Part shown: in pieces, positions 43,605 through 53,079 of the stretch
Layout of the letters: every line of letters starts with the position of its first letter
Position numbering within the stretch: the first letter of the stretch is position 1
From: Verrucomicrobiota bacterium
GTDB lineage: Bacteria; Verrucomicrobiota; Verrucomicrobiia; Methylacidiphilales; JBCCWR01
DNA length: 62,950 nucleotides
Assembly: GCA_039192515.1 (NCBI GenBank)
Contig: JBCCXA010000022.1
Location: 1-62,950 of the forward strand
Direction: 5' to 3'
Position numbers and translations under genes: made by a program
The notes under the pieces: generated by a model
Seen by the model: the letters and a program-made list of their open reading frames with translations, nothing else
Databases searched by the model: none
What the model was told of the DNA's origin: nothing

Positions 43605-45635
43605 CTATTGATATTTCTGAGAGAGATCCATGATCACGGAAATCTCATCAGGTTTGATGTTTGAGACATTAGCCAGAGCCTTATCTGCTTGCGTATCATT
43701 AATATCCAAGGCGTAAGCATAAGCATACGCTAATGTATCTAAGCGCTGTTCCGAGTCGGTAATTCCTGCGGCAACTTCAAAAGCCGAGAGCGGATTACCT
43801 CGAGCCATTTCCCGAGCTGCTGAAACCCTTACCGTAGTGGCCACAGATGGATCCATCTCCTGTAGCTTGGAGATAAGCCGCTGGGGGTCCTGCACAGCCC
43901 ACTGTGCTGATGCCTGCCTCAGCGCCGCCTGCCGCATCTCTTCACTCTCATGCTGCTGCGACCAACTAATCGCTTCCTCAGGTGAAGGTAAGGTTCCAGC
44001 AATTTCCGTAGCTAATCCAATGTATTGATTCACATTCCCTCCAGCCTCCTCATGACGCGATACAATTCTCGTAAAATGCTCTGCGGCCTCGTTAGCATCT
44101 AGCTGAGCTAAGGTGGCAATACCTTTTCTATAAAAACGACTGCTGCCTTCACCTTCCAATTGACTCGCCCACTCGACATAGTCGCGTGGATCTTGATAGA
44201 CCCAGACATCCGTCACCACTTCCAATGCTTGCCTGCTTGTTTCCGGAGAAGTTTCTTCTAAAGCAGCTTCGTAGGCAGCCTCAAAATCATTCTTGGCCCA
44301 TATTTGATAGGCTTGGTTGATAGAACTTTGAATCAAATCCGGTGAATGAAGCGTGCGCGCATAATCCAGCGCAGCCTGAGGATTCTCAATGGCCATACTA
44401 TTGATGACACTGCCTATAGCTGAAGCAAGTTTGTTGTCTGCTACCTGAGTGTCGATATAGTTTCGTGCCAGCTCAGGATCCACCACCGCCAGTTGAGACA
44501 GAATCCCCGGTAAAGCGGCTTGTTGCATTTCTTCGGGAAAACCTTCTAACCAATTAATTGTTGCTTGAGGATCTTCAACTGCCATGATATGAGCTACTCG
44601 GTTGATAATCGCCATCTTCTCCTGAGGATTGCTTGTGGACGCAATAAGCTTTGTCGTTCTTTCAACATCGTACCTGGCCAAATGTTGTACCCCTATTGAA
44701 TGAAGCATTTTGCGCGTCTGCTCATTATCCACGCTATCAATAAATGAGAAAAAGGCATCGGGATCATCATCTACCCAGGATGAGGCTACCCCGGCAAGAT
44801 ATTGACGCCGCCGAGTCATATGTTTTTCACTTAACGCTAATTCTGCCGCCCGTTTGGGATTGTCCAGAGCTAAGGTACGCAAAGCTTCTTGAGTCAGCGA
44901 ATAAGATATAGAGGGATCTGCAAACAGATTGGTAATCGATTGGAGATCGGGAACTCCTGACTCTATGAGATGAGGTAAAAGCGCCTTAGCCGCCTCCATT
45001 CGCGTAGCCAATGGGCCAAGCTCGTCTATAAGCTTGATTGCTTCTTGCGCATTCTGATGAGCCAGTCTGTTGAAAATGTTGGCCACTGCCGATAGGTTAT
45101 CATAATGCTTCGTATGATTGAGGTAATCCAAAGCATAACTGGGATCCACCTGGGAAAGTGCATTGAGCAAAGCATGACGGCCTTGTTCTGCCTGCAGTGG
45201 AGGTAATTGTTCGATCCCCGCAACAAGCGCTCCAACTTCAGAAGGATCTTTTTCTAGCATAGCCCTGAAAATGCTGGTTCTAAATTCCGTGGAGGCCTCG
45301 TTGAGAGGTAAGGAAGATAAAGCCGTTTGTTTGGCTGCTTCCGGAGACTCGGTTAATAGTAATGTGGCAGCTTCTTGGATTTGCCACAAACCGCTATCAA
45401 AAGACCAGGCTTGCAGTTGCTGCAGCGTTGGAGGATCCGCCGTTTTTTTTGCATCAGCTACTGTTTTTGTTGGTGGCCTATCTCCATTATAGGTTCCTAA
45501 TCCATCAGGAGATTGAGCAGGTTTTACTGAAGGTGTTTTTTGACTCATCTTTAAGGGGAGGGCCAAGTAGCCCAACCCCACACCTAAAATAAAACATCCT
45601 ATTACAAGACTAACCGTTTCTTTATTCATAAACAC
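43605..45635 (-). CDS. Membrane-anchored helical-repeat protein (paralog B)
   Basis: 676 residues, function unknown. Membrane anchor at about 7-27 (SLVIGCFILGVGLGYLALP), a Pro/Lys-rich linker, then repeats with ENPQAALDYARTL, EDPQATINWLEGFP, QDPRDYVEWASQL and DDPDAFFSFIDSV. Same architecture and length as the next gene in the operon, so the pair arose by tandem duplication and then diverged widely. Probably a periplasmic scaffold. First gene of the pair. Confidence 0.75.
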   Translation of the reverse strand: MFMNKETVSLVIGCFILGVGLGYLALPLKMSQKTPSVKPAQSPDGLGTYNGDRPPTKTVADAKKTADPPTLQQLQAWSFDSGLWQIQEAATLLLTESPEAAKQTALSSLPLNEASTEFRTSIFRAMLEKDPSEVGALVAGIEQLPPLQAEQGRHALLNALSQVDPSYALDYLNHTKHYDNLSAVANIFNRLAHQNAQEAIKLIDELGPLATRMEAAKALLPHLIESGVPDLQSITNLFADPSISYSLTQEALRTLALDNPKRAAELALSEKHMTRRRQYLAGVASSWVDDDPDAFFSFIDSVDNEQTRKMLHSIGVQHLARYDVERTTKLIASTSNPQEKMAIINRVAHIMAVEDPQATINWLEGFPEEMQQAALPGILSQLAVVDPELARNYIDTQVADNKLASAIGSVINSMAIENPQAALDYARTLHSPDLIQSSINQAYQIWAKNDFEAAYEAALEETSPETSRQALEVVTDVWVYQDPRDYVEWASQLEGEGSSRFYRKGIATLAQLDANEAAEHFTRIVSRHEEAGGNVNQYIGLATEIAGTLPSPEEAISWSQQHESEEMRQAALRQASAQWAVQDPQRLISKLQEMDPSVATTVRVSAAREMARGNPLSAFEVAAGITDSEQRLDTLAYAYAYALDINDTQADKALANVSNIKPDEISVIMDLSQKYQ

Positions 45636-46033
45636 TTTGTGAAGTTCAATGGCACAGATGGTATAGACGTATACCTACATAATTCATCTCATCTCCTTCA
45701 GCTATACAGTTTTAATCCTCATGATATGAACATGAATAAATTGCGATTTACTTTCAAATTAGATTTGAAGAGGTTACGGCTATTTTCCTTAGAAAATACT
45801 ACAAATTTTCTACAAATGATCCTGCTCTTGAACTTTTACACCAATCCTTTGACTCTTCATCTGACACTACCCCCTTAATCATTCCTTGACTTGATAGGAG
45901 AACCCGGTAATCAAGGGATTCTCTGCCCCCACCCCTTACACCACTTCTCATAATCATTCAAAGTCACATAGTGGTTTGCTTTTTTGGATATGACGAAATT
46001 AGGACTTTAAGTTTAAAATAGTAAAAGATTCTT
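45636..46033. other. Intergenic, no gene recognised
   Basis: 398 bases between paralog B and the secreted protein gene. A 79-codon open frame at 45639-45878 (plus strand) has no family resemblance and no ribosome-binding site. An imperfect inverted repeat (GAGAACCC and GGGATTCTC) near 45898-45924 could form a hairpin; it lacks a T run. Confidence 0.35.
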
Positions 46034-46750
46034 CTAAAGATACTTTTGCCACCAGCTTTCAAGGCGAGTCCAATCTGCGTCATGATACAAGGATTCATAA
46101 CTTGTAGACGTCCCCACTAGCTTCGCACCTATTGCGGCTGGACCTCCTATATCATATACAAAAATTGCTACTTCATTAGAGTAATTTTTATCAAATTGAT
46201 ATTTTACACTTCTCTGTACAACAATGATATCCGTATTACCTAAGAAAATTTCGACAGAATCGATGCTGTCCACCTCATTACGGCCACCCCGCCAAATTCC
46301 CGGTAAATCAAAGATAAGATAATCCGGACCAACATTACCTGGCACCTTTGAAGAATATCCCAATCCAAGTTTTTTAAATTGATCGCCAACTTGAAGGTTT
46401 GAAGCTGTAGGGGATCTTCTATTCGGTGGCAACCCTTCCTTTACTTTATAGAGCCGAGCGTCAGAGGAGCGACTCGTAACAATCCTCTCCACGCTATAGG
46501 TTCGTCCATTTTCAACAAACGAATTTGTTTCATAATAAAACTTTGAAGTACCTATCCATCTTCTCGCCACTTTAACTGCCGAACCATCTCTCTCATTAGC
46601 ACCATAACCAATTTTCCAAGTTTTACTTGCAGCAAAGGCTATTGCATTGGTGTTAGTGTACGTTTCGGAGTCCCATATAATCGCTTGAAGCGGGCTCGTA
46701 AATAACATCGCAGTATGCGCAATGACTGCTAATGCCAGAATTTTTTTCAT
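46034..46750 (-). CDS. Secreted hypothetical protein
   Basis: 238 residues, not recognised. Signal peptide 1-23 (MKKILALAVIAHTAMLFTSP, cleaved near PLQA). AGGAG lies nine bases before the ATG, supporting the start. The mature part appears beta-rich, with KFYYETNSFVENGRTYSVER and YLIFDLPGIWRGGRN. It is rich in Asn, Ser and Tyr and has no Cys. No operon partner. Possibly a surface or periplasmic protein; role unknown. Confidence 0.7.
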   Translation of the reverse strand: MKKILALAVIAHTAMLFTSPLQAIIWDSETYTNTNAIAFAASKTWKIGYGANERDGSAVKVARRWIGTSKFYYETNSFVENGRTYSVERIVTSRSSDARLYKVKEGLPPNRRSPTASNLQVGDQFKKLGLGYSSKVPGNVGPDYLIFDLPGIWRGGRNEVDSIDSVEIFLGNTDIIVVQRSVKYQFDKNYSNEVAIFVYDIGGPAAIGAKLVGTSTSYESLYHDADWTRLESWWQKYL

Positions 46751-47297
46751 TTTTCGTTTCTCCTTTAGTTAATTTTTGCACTCCACATTATTCATAAGTT
46801 TGAATGAACACATTGACAAGATATGCATAAACCTGAATTCAATAATCTCTAAAAGTTTTCCTCGCCTTAAACGGGGGCAGTGTAGGCATTACATGTCATT
46901 ATAATCAATGGAATCTCATTTGTAGTCTCTTTCAGTAGTTCATATACCATCATTATCTCGTGGTGGGATTTATTCAATGATTTCAGGTAATTATTGCACA
47001 AGTAGTCTTATAACATCTTCATTAGACTAGAACTATCAAATTTTATGAATAAGTTTTGAATCTTTTTCATATACTGGGATCCGTCATCGAATCTGGATTA
47101 TGCGTTCACAGTTATTAATATAAGCTTCAGTAATAGTAAAAGCTGAGCTCTACGTTTATTAAAGAGGTAGATTAAGCCTTTTCAGTAATACAAAATCTCA
47201 CAACGACAACTTTTCAATTTTGATGACAAATCGGTTATGATTTCTTTGTTAAATTTTTGTATGCAGGATAAGCAAGTCTGGAATTTTGGGGACTAGT
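46751..47297. other. Long AT-rich intergenic region
   Basis: 547 bases without a plausible gene. It probably holds the promoter of the secreted protein (minus strand). No repeat copy, tRNA or terminator was recognised. Confidence 0.4.
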
Positions 47298-48146
47298 TTA
47301 TGCTATCAGTTGATCCATAAGTTGGCGCAATTCATTTTGAGTTTCTGGATCATGTGCAAAAGCTGGGTGATTTTTGACCTTACCGTTAGATATAAATACA
47401 CCTGTCTCATGCTTTTGTATAGCAGCTTGGATACCCTCAAGCAGTGTTTTTGCTTGTGTTTGTGGGTCTTTGAACAAAAAAGGAACAAGAGGCTTCAAGA
47501 ACCATGGCATGCCCTGATTATTGCTTGTCATTTTCGTTTTAGTAGGCCCGGGATCAACCGCATAAATATAGATATGATCAGCAGAAAGTTCTTCTTTTAA
47601 AAAACAAGCCATGACATTCAGTGCGGCTTTGGTTTTTGCATAAGCATCCAAAAGGCCGCCAATCTTTTCTGGATTTACCAGCTGGTCGACATTGAGCGTT
47701 TTTACAGAATCGATGGCACTGGATGAAAAATTAGCAATAAAAGCAGGGTTTTCTTGGCTTGCACTCGCTTTGAGTTGTGGTTTGAAAGCTTGAAGGATCA
47801 TGTAAGGCGCCAGTGTATTCAAAGCGAAATGACTTTCAATTTCTTGAGCACTCATGATGCGTTTGTCAGTCAGTAAGCCAGCTACATTATAGATGGCTGC
47901 GATTTGTGGATGGGCGTCAGCGATTTCCTGCGATACTTGGCGAATGTCATGAAGGTCCATCAAATTAACTTGAAAACTATCAAATGTCTGACTAGCAAAT
48001 TCGGAATTTAAGGATGCTATTTGTTGTTTGCTCTGTTCACTATTTCTATTTAGTAGAACAAGATTCCAACCATCCTGGGCTAAAATTTTAGCAATTTCAG
48101 TTCCTAATCCACCAGTTGTTCCTGTTAGTAATGCTTTTTTTATCAT
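47298..48146 (-). CDS. Short-chain dehydrogenase/reductase (SDR)
   Basis: 282 residues. The NAD(P)-binding motif is TGTTGGLGTEIA near residue 8, followed by NLVLLNRNSEQ, where Asn-Arg suggests NADP preference. The catalytic pair is Tyr169 and Lys173 (YAKTK), with the active Ser in NFSSSAID. The tail (NGKVKNHPAFAHDPET) is slightly longer than in the classic form. Last gene of the RND operon, 37 bases after the HXXEE gene. Substrate unknown; it could act on a lipid or quinone. Confidence 0.9.
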   Translation of the reverse strand: MIKKALLTGTTGGLGTEIAKILAQDGWNLVLLNRNSEQSKQQIASLNSEFASQTFDSFQVNLMDLHDIRQVSQEIADAHPQIAAIYNVAGLLTDKRIMSAQEIESHFALNTLAPYMILQAFKPQLKASASQENPAFIANFSSSAIDSVKTLNVDQLVNPEKIGGLLDAYAKTKAALNVMACFLKEELSADHIYIYAVDPGPTKTKMTSNNQGMPWFLKPLVPFLFKDPQTQAKTLLEGIQAAIQKHETGVFISNGKVKNHPAFAHDPETQNELRQLMDQLIA

Positions 48147-48183
48147 GACGTTATTCTTTTGTGAGGTTTTTGTAGTTTACGAT

Positions 48184-48780
48184 CTAATTGATGTAGTAGT
48201 GTATCTTCCTCCATTGATAGAGAGCGTATACGACAATCAAGATATGTATTCCCATACCAAATAAAAGCCCAAATACGTGGTCATTTAAAAAGATCTCGGA
48301 ATGAGAAAATGTTTGCAGAAGTGTATAGCCAGTAAGAGGAAGAAAAAATAGGACAGAGGTTAATAAACCCGGATTATAACTTCGCGATTTCAGGGAAATG
48401 GCAATATGCGAAATTGCATTAATGAGGGTAAGATAAACCATTCCAAGCCCAAATCCTAAAGATTGGAAAAGGCATAGCAAGATCAAGACGAAGAATAGAA
48501 CCCATACGCCGAAGACATTGATAAAAAATATGGCTTTCTGGCCAAGAACATTCTCGCAAAAAGCTTTATCTAAAAATCTCTTAAAGCGATCGCCATCATG
48601 TTCTTCATACTGATGCCACATATAGGCAGGCAAATGAAGACAGAATAATATTTCTGCTAATGATAAACGATTTGAGTACGCGGCTAGAGGAGCCAGAAAT
48701 AAAAATGAACAAATAAAACCTCCATAAACCCAATTTGCGCATAATCGATCTATTGGCGCATGGTGCTTCATCTTAAACAC
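48184..48780 (-). CDS. HXXEE domain membrane protein
   Basis: 198 residues with about six hydrophobic segments. The named motif is HQYEEH in AYMWHQYEEHDGDRFKRFL, and the conserved C-terminal part contains NAISHIAISLKSRSYNPG. Function of the HXXEE family is unknown; the His and Glu residues suggest a metal-dependent membrane enzyme. The likely start is GTG at 48778-48780, overlapping the RND stop codon by one base; ATG three codons later is an alternative. The overlap implies co-translation with the pump. Confidence 0.85.
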   Translation of the reverse strand: MFKMKHHAPIDRLCANWVYGGFICSFLFLAPLAAYSNRLSLAEILFCLHLPAYMWHQYEEHDGDRFKRFLDKAFCENVLGQKAIFFINVFGVWVLFFVLILLCLFQSLGFGLGMVYLTLINAISHIAISLKSRSYNPGLLTSVLFFLPLTGYTLLQTFSHSEIFLNDHVFGLLFGMGIHILIVVYALYQWRKIHYYIN

Positions 48781-51700
48781 TAACCTTTTGTAATCTCAGG
48801 CGTTGGTATCCGAAATACAATCATGTAAAGTGTCGGGACAATAATTAAGGTTAAAACGGTAGCAAAGCCCAATCCAAACATGATAGCCACAGACATTGAC
48901 ACAAAGAATGGATCTGCTAGCAGTGGTAACATACCCAGAATAGTTGTTAGCGCTGCCATAGCTACTGGGCGCATGCGGCTTACACCAGAATCAACAACCG
49001 CCCAAAAAGGTTCTTTGCCCTGGGAAAGTTCCAAGTTGATCTGATCAATCAGAACAATAGCATTCTTTATCAACATTCCAGATAAACTCAACGTGCCGAG
49101 AATGGCCATGAACCCCATAGGCTGACGCAATAATAATAAACCCATCACGACACCAATAATGGAAAGCGGGACGACTGACCAAATAATTAAGGGAGTCCGC
49201 AAGGCATCAAAGAGCATGATCACAATCAAGACCATTAAGATGATAAAGATTGGCATAGATGATCCGATCCCGGCTTGTGCGTCTCCCGAATTCTCGTACT
49301 CACCCCCCCACTCCAATGTGTAGCCAGGCTTTAACTGTATAGATTCAATCGCACCACGAACTCGACTAAAATAAACACTTGGAACCCCTTCCCTGCGATC
49401 TGCATGAATGGTTATGGTCCGAATTTTATTTTCCCGAGCTACCTTAGAATCCTCAAATTCGGTAGTAAACCCGTTAACAACCTGTCGCATAGGAACTCTC
49501 GTATCAGATACTGGACTATAAATTTGCAGGTCATTGATGACATTGACATCTTTGCGCTCAGACGCTGGGGCACGAAAGATAATATCGATTAGATCGTCGT
49601 TTTCTCGATAGATACCAGCACGATAACCCTCAAAGGAACTCTTGAGCTCATTAGTGATATCTTCTCTAGTAATTCCCAAAAGCCGTGATTGCTGTTCCAT
49701 CACTTGTGGCTTCAAGATTTTAACCTTTTGTCGCCAATCAGTTCGAATGCCCCAACCGGCAGGTGAACCATCAAGCTCCGTGTCCGCTGCCAGAATGGCC
49801 ATGGTTTCTTCAGCTAGGCGTCGCAGTTCAACGGAATCAGGACCACTGAAACGTGCTTGAATTTTTCCTCCATCACCCGGTCCTAGCTGCAGTCTTTTAC
49901 CAATGGTGAGTGCCTGCGGTACGTTCTGTGTGGTCCACTCGTAAATTTCCCGGATCATGTCATCGATTTTTTTGTAGTCCTTTACTTCAATAAGAAATTG
50001 CCCATAGGAGTCATCCGGATCTTCCTGATTATAAGTAAGCTGAAACCGAGTGTGACCTGAGCCGACAGAAGTCGTCACAAATTTGACGTTTTCGTGCTGG
50101 AGCAACCAAGCTTCTACCTTAGCCATTTCCTTGCGCAGTGTACGGATATCCGTTCCAGAGGGCAGCCATAAATCTTGATAAAATCGCGGTGTCGAAGAAC
50201 TTGGAAAAAAGCTTGATTCCACATAACGAAAACTGAAAATGCTAAGGAAGAATAATCCAACAACTACTGCCACGGTCAACCATCGATTTTTAATAGCCAA
50301 TAATAAGAATTGTTTATATAGCTGATAGATCTTACCTGCATACGGGTCTTGGGTCTCTTCTACGGATTTTGAGGCAGGGCCTGACATAAATGGAATTTGT
50401 TGCTTGATCTTATTTAAAGCCCTAGCTGTCATCCCAGGATTCTCTTTAGCTTTTTCCTCTTCCTCAGGTGTTTTAAGAAAAATATAACAAAGTAGCGGAG
50501 TGACCGTTACCGCCGTTACCCAACTTAGGCCGAGCGAGATATAAAGAACGACAAAAAGGGAGTTACAAAATTCTCCGGTTGAATCATCTGATAAACCAAT
50601 CGGGCCAAATGCCAAAATAGCCACTAGCGTTGCACCTGCTAAGGGAACAGCATTTTGTCCAACCACATCTTTGGCAGCTTGCAACTTGGCTTTCCCGGCG
50701 TTAATTCCCTGAATCATTCCCTCGACAACCACGATGGCGTTGTCCACGAGCATACCTAAGGCAATGACCAATGCGCCTAGCGAGATTCGCTGTAAAATAA
50801 CATCCTGCATATTCATAATGATCATGGAAGCCACGATGGTCAGAAAAAGAATGAAGCCTATCATCAAGCCACTTTTAATACCCATAAAGATAAAGAGGAC
50901 GACGATAACAATGAGAACCGCAACCACCAGATTTTCAATGAAGTCATTGACCGAATTAGTAACTGCCTCATATTGCAACACAACCGGGTTTATCTCGATG
51001 CCAACTGGTATAGATGCCTTCAGTTCTTCAATGCGGTCAACCAATTCTCGACCCATTTTGACAACATTGCCGCCATCCACAGTAGAAAAAGACATACCAA
51101 TGGCAGGCTTCCCATTATAGAATAACATATCCCCCGGCGGCTCTTGATAACCGCGTTTTATCTCGGCAATGTCTTTTAAATAAAGCAAGCGATCCCCAGA
51201 ACCACTGATGAGAAGATCTCCAAATTCCTTTTCAGAGACAAAGCTTCCAGTCGGCACAATTTCAACCCACTCAGAGCCAATAGCTGTTGATCCTGCATCA
51301 TAGACCAAGTTTTTTGCTTCAAGAGCTTGATAGATGTCGTTTTTAGTGATTCCAAGATTAGCCAGCTGATCACGCTTAATCTCGATATAGACCACCTCTT
51401 TCTGATCACCCGTAATGGAGATGCGCTTGACTCCGTCCACCAAAAGCAATTGTGTTTGCAGGCGATCAACGACTTCCCATATTTCGTTGTATTGATAGTC
51501 TTCGCCGGTAATAGCGAAATAAATCCCATAGACATCTCCGAAGTCATCATTTACAAAAATTTCACTTGCTCCTGGAGGAAGTGTTACATCCTCTAGTTTG
51601 CGACGCATTTCATCCCAAATAGCAGGTAGTTCTTCTTTGCCATACTTATCCTTGATTTCTGGGGTAACTACAGCAAGTCCTCTGTTGCTAACAGATGTTA

Positions 51701-51938
51701 CCTCTTTTAATTGTCCTAGCTGTTGTAAGGCTTCTTCAAGAGGTTTGGTCACTTCCTCTTCCACTTCATACGCCGAAGCACCAGGATAAGCGACCGTCAC
51801 TTTTGCCGATTTGATGGTAAATTCAGGATCTTCTAGCTGCGAAAGTTGGTTATAAGAAAAGATTCCTCCAGTGATCGCCATAAACACCAAAACCCATGTG
51901 GTTGTGCTTCGCTTGATTGAAATTTCTGCTAGATTCAC
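48780..51938 (-). CDS. RND family efflux pump (inner-membrane transporter)
   Basis: 1052 residues with the AcrB/MexB layout: helix 1 at about 12-30, a large periplasmic loop, helices 2-6 around 335-480, a second loop and helices 7-12. N-terminal features include VTVAYPGASAYEVEEEVTKP. The proton-relay helix reads ALGMLVDNAIVVVEGMI (about 392-408), retaining the first Asp but with Asn where AcrB has a second Asp. A Glu/Lys-rich cytoplasmic loop lies after LLCYIFLKTP. The C-terminal half holds GFMAILGTLSLSGMLIKNAI. Exports drugs or lipids using the proton gradient. Adaptor gene 31 bases upstream. Confidence 0.94.
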   Translation of the reverse strand: MNLAEISIKRSTTTWVLVFMAITGGIFSYNQLSQLEDPEFTIKSAKVTVAYPGASAYEVEEEVTKPLEEALQQLGQLKEVTSVSNRGLAVVTPEIKDKYGKEELPAIWDEMRRKLEDVTLPPGASEIFVNDDFGDVYGIYFAITGEDYQYNEIWEVVDRLQTQLLLVDGVKRISITGDQKEVVYIEIKRDQLANLGITKNDIYQALEAKNLVYDAGSTAIGSEWVEIVPTGSFVSEKEFGDLLISGSGDRLLYLKDIAEIKRGYQEPPGDMLFYNGKPAIGMSFSTVDGGNVVKMGRELVDRIEELKASIPVGIEINPVVLQYEAVTNSVNDFIENLVVAVLIVIVVLFIFMGIKSGLMIGFILFLTIVASMIIMNMQDVILQRISLGALVIALGMLVDNAIVVVEGMIQGINAGKAKLQAAKDVVGQNAVPLAGATLVAILAFGPIGLSDDSTGEFCNSLFVVLYISLGLSWVTAVTVTPLLCYIFLKTPEEEEKAKENPGMTARALNKIKQQIPFMSGPASKSVEETQDPYAGKIYQLYKQFLLLAIKNRWLTVAVVVGLFFLSIFSFRYVESSFFPSSSTPRFYQDLWLPSGTDIRTLRKEMAKVEAWLLQHENVKFVTTSVGSGHTRFQLTYNQEDPDDSYGQFLIEVKDYKKIDDMIREIYEWTTQNVPQALTIGKRLQLGPGDGGKIQARFSGPDSVELRRLAEETMAILAADTELDGSPAGWGIRTDWRQKVKILKPQVMEQQSRLLGITREDITNELKSSFEGYRAGIYRENDDLIDIIFRAPASERKDVNVINDLQIYSPVSDTRVPMRQVVNGFTTEFEDSKVARENKIRTITIHADRREGVPSVYFSRVRGAIESIQLKPGYTLEWGGEYENSGDAQAGIGSSMPIFIILMVLIVIMLFDALRTPLIIWSVVPLSIIGVVMGLLLLRQPMGFMAILGTLSLSGMLIKNAIVLIDQINLELSQGKEPFWAVVDSGVSRMRPVAMAALTTILGMLPLLADPFFVSMSVAIMFGLGFATVLTLIIVPTLYMIVFRIPTPEITKG

Positions 51939-51969
51939 TTCTGTTTACCTGGTTGATGATCGATATAAA

Positions 51970-53079
51970 TCATTGCATGCTATTTGCTTCTAATGCTCTG
52001 ACTTTGGTTTCCTCTCTTAGGTAAGAAACTCCCGCCGCAACAATCGTGACACCTGTTTCTAATCCATCTAAGATCTGGATTTTATCTTCAATAATCTCAC
52101 CAGTTTGGACGATTTGTTTACTAACTTGCATGGTCTCTGGATTGACAACGAGGACGTAGCTCTTTCCTTCGGGGTCTGCCGCAATCGCTGCCGTAGGAAT
52201 CATGTAGACTGACTTAATATCGGCCATTTTTTCCTTCACGAGCGCCGTAGGCTTTACAATGACTACCGCAGTCATGCCAGGTAGTATGTTAGCATCTTCT
52301 GGAGTTTCCAAAGCGAAGGTCGCTTCATAGGTACGGGTAGCAGGATCTGCATCGGTCTCAACATCTTTGAGATAGACATCGTATTTTACACTATCGTTAG
52401 TCGTCAGATACATAGAAGCGTCTAACCTCTCATTGAGCTGATCAACTGTGAGACGCCCTTCGTTTCCTGCACCAACGATAGCCTCTGGTACATTGACTTT
52501 GATCAGAAGAAGCGAGAGATCCTGAAGTCTTACGATTTCTTGTTGTGAAGTAATATTTTCAAAGTTATCTGCTGGTTTTAAAGCGATAACACCAGCAAAA
52601 GGAGCTCTGAGCACTGTATCATTCAAATCGCGTCTCGCAGTTTTCAACGTGGCCTTGGCGACGTCCCTCGCGCGAAGAAAGGAATCCAACTCAGATGCAG
52701 AGATCGCACCATTCTGGTAAAGGGTTTGGTTCCTCTGAAAATCTTTTTCAGACTGATTGTAGTCCGCTTGCGCTTTCAGATAGTCATTTTTGTAACGTTC
52801 CGGGTCAATTTGTGCGATAAGGTCTCCCTTGGCAACATTTTGTCCCTTTTGAACAGGGAATTCCATAAGCTTTCCATTTAATTCAAAAGCAAGAGCAACG
52901 TCCTTATTCGCTTCAATTCGACCTGGGTATTGACGTTCGCCAGCTGAGGCAAAGTTCTCTATGGTGAACATTTTAACAGGCCGGATATTCTCCTGCTCTT
53001 CTTTCTCACTGTTTCCACATCCGACCGTAAGAACCAATACGGTGATGCTTAACAACTGGTTTATCTTGTATTTTTTCAT
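51970..53079 (-). CDS. RND efflux periplasmic adaptor (membrane fusion) lipoprotein
   Basis: 369 residues. Lipobox LTVGC with Cys21 as the lipid anchor. The barrel-sandwich (lipoyl) halves are LAFELNGKLMEFPVQKGQNV and DTVLRAPFAGVIALKPAD, separated by an alpha-hairpin of about 60 residues with YNQSEKDFQRNQTLYQNGAI. The C-terminal beta-barrel and membrane-proximal domains follow. Connects the RND pump with the outer-membrane channel. Its ATG overlaps the stop codon of the upstream fusion gene by four bases. Confidence 0.93.
   Translation of the reverse strand: MKKYKINQLLSITVLVLTVGCGNSEKEEQENIRPVKMFTIENFASAGERQYPGRIEANKDVALAFELNGKLMEFPVQKGQNVAKGDLIAQIDPERYKNDYLKAQADYNQSEKDFQRNQTLYQNGAISASELDSFLRARDVAKATLKTARRDLNDTVLRAPFAGVIALKPADNFENITSQQEIVRLQDLSLLLIKVNVPEAIVGAGNEGRLTVDQLNERLDASMYLTTNDSVKYDVYLKDVETDADPATRTYEATFALETPEDANILPGMTAVVIVKPTALVKEKMADIKSVYMIPTAAIAADPEGKSYVLVVNPETMQVSKQIVQTGEIIEDKIQILDGLETGVTIVAAGVSYLREETKVRALEANSMQ

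Noticed and set aside
45639..45878. 79-residue open frame on the plus strand
   Set aside because: No ribosome-binding site and no family resemblance; composition fits AT-rich intergenic DNA.
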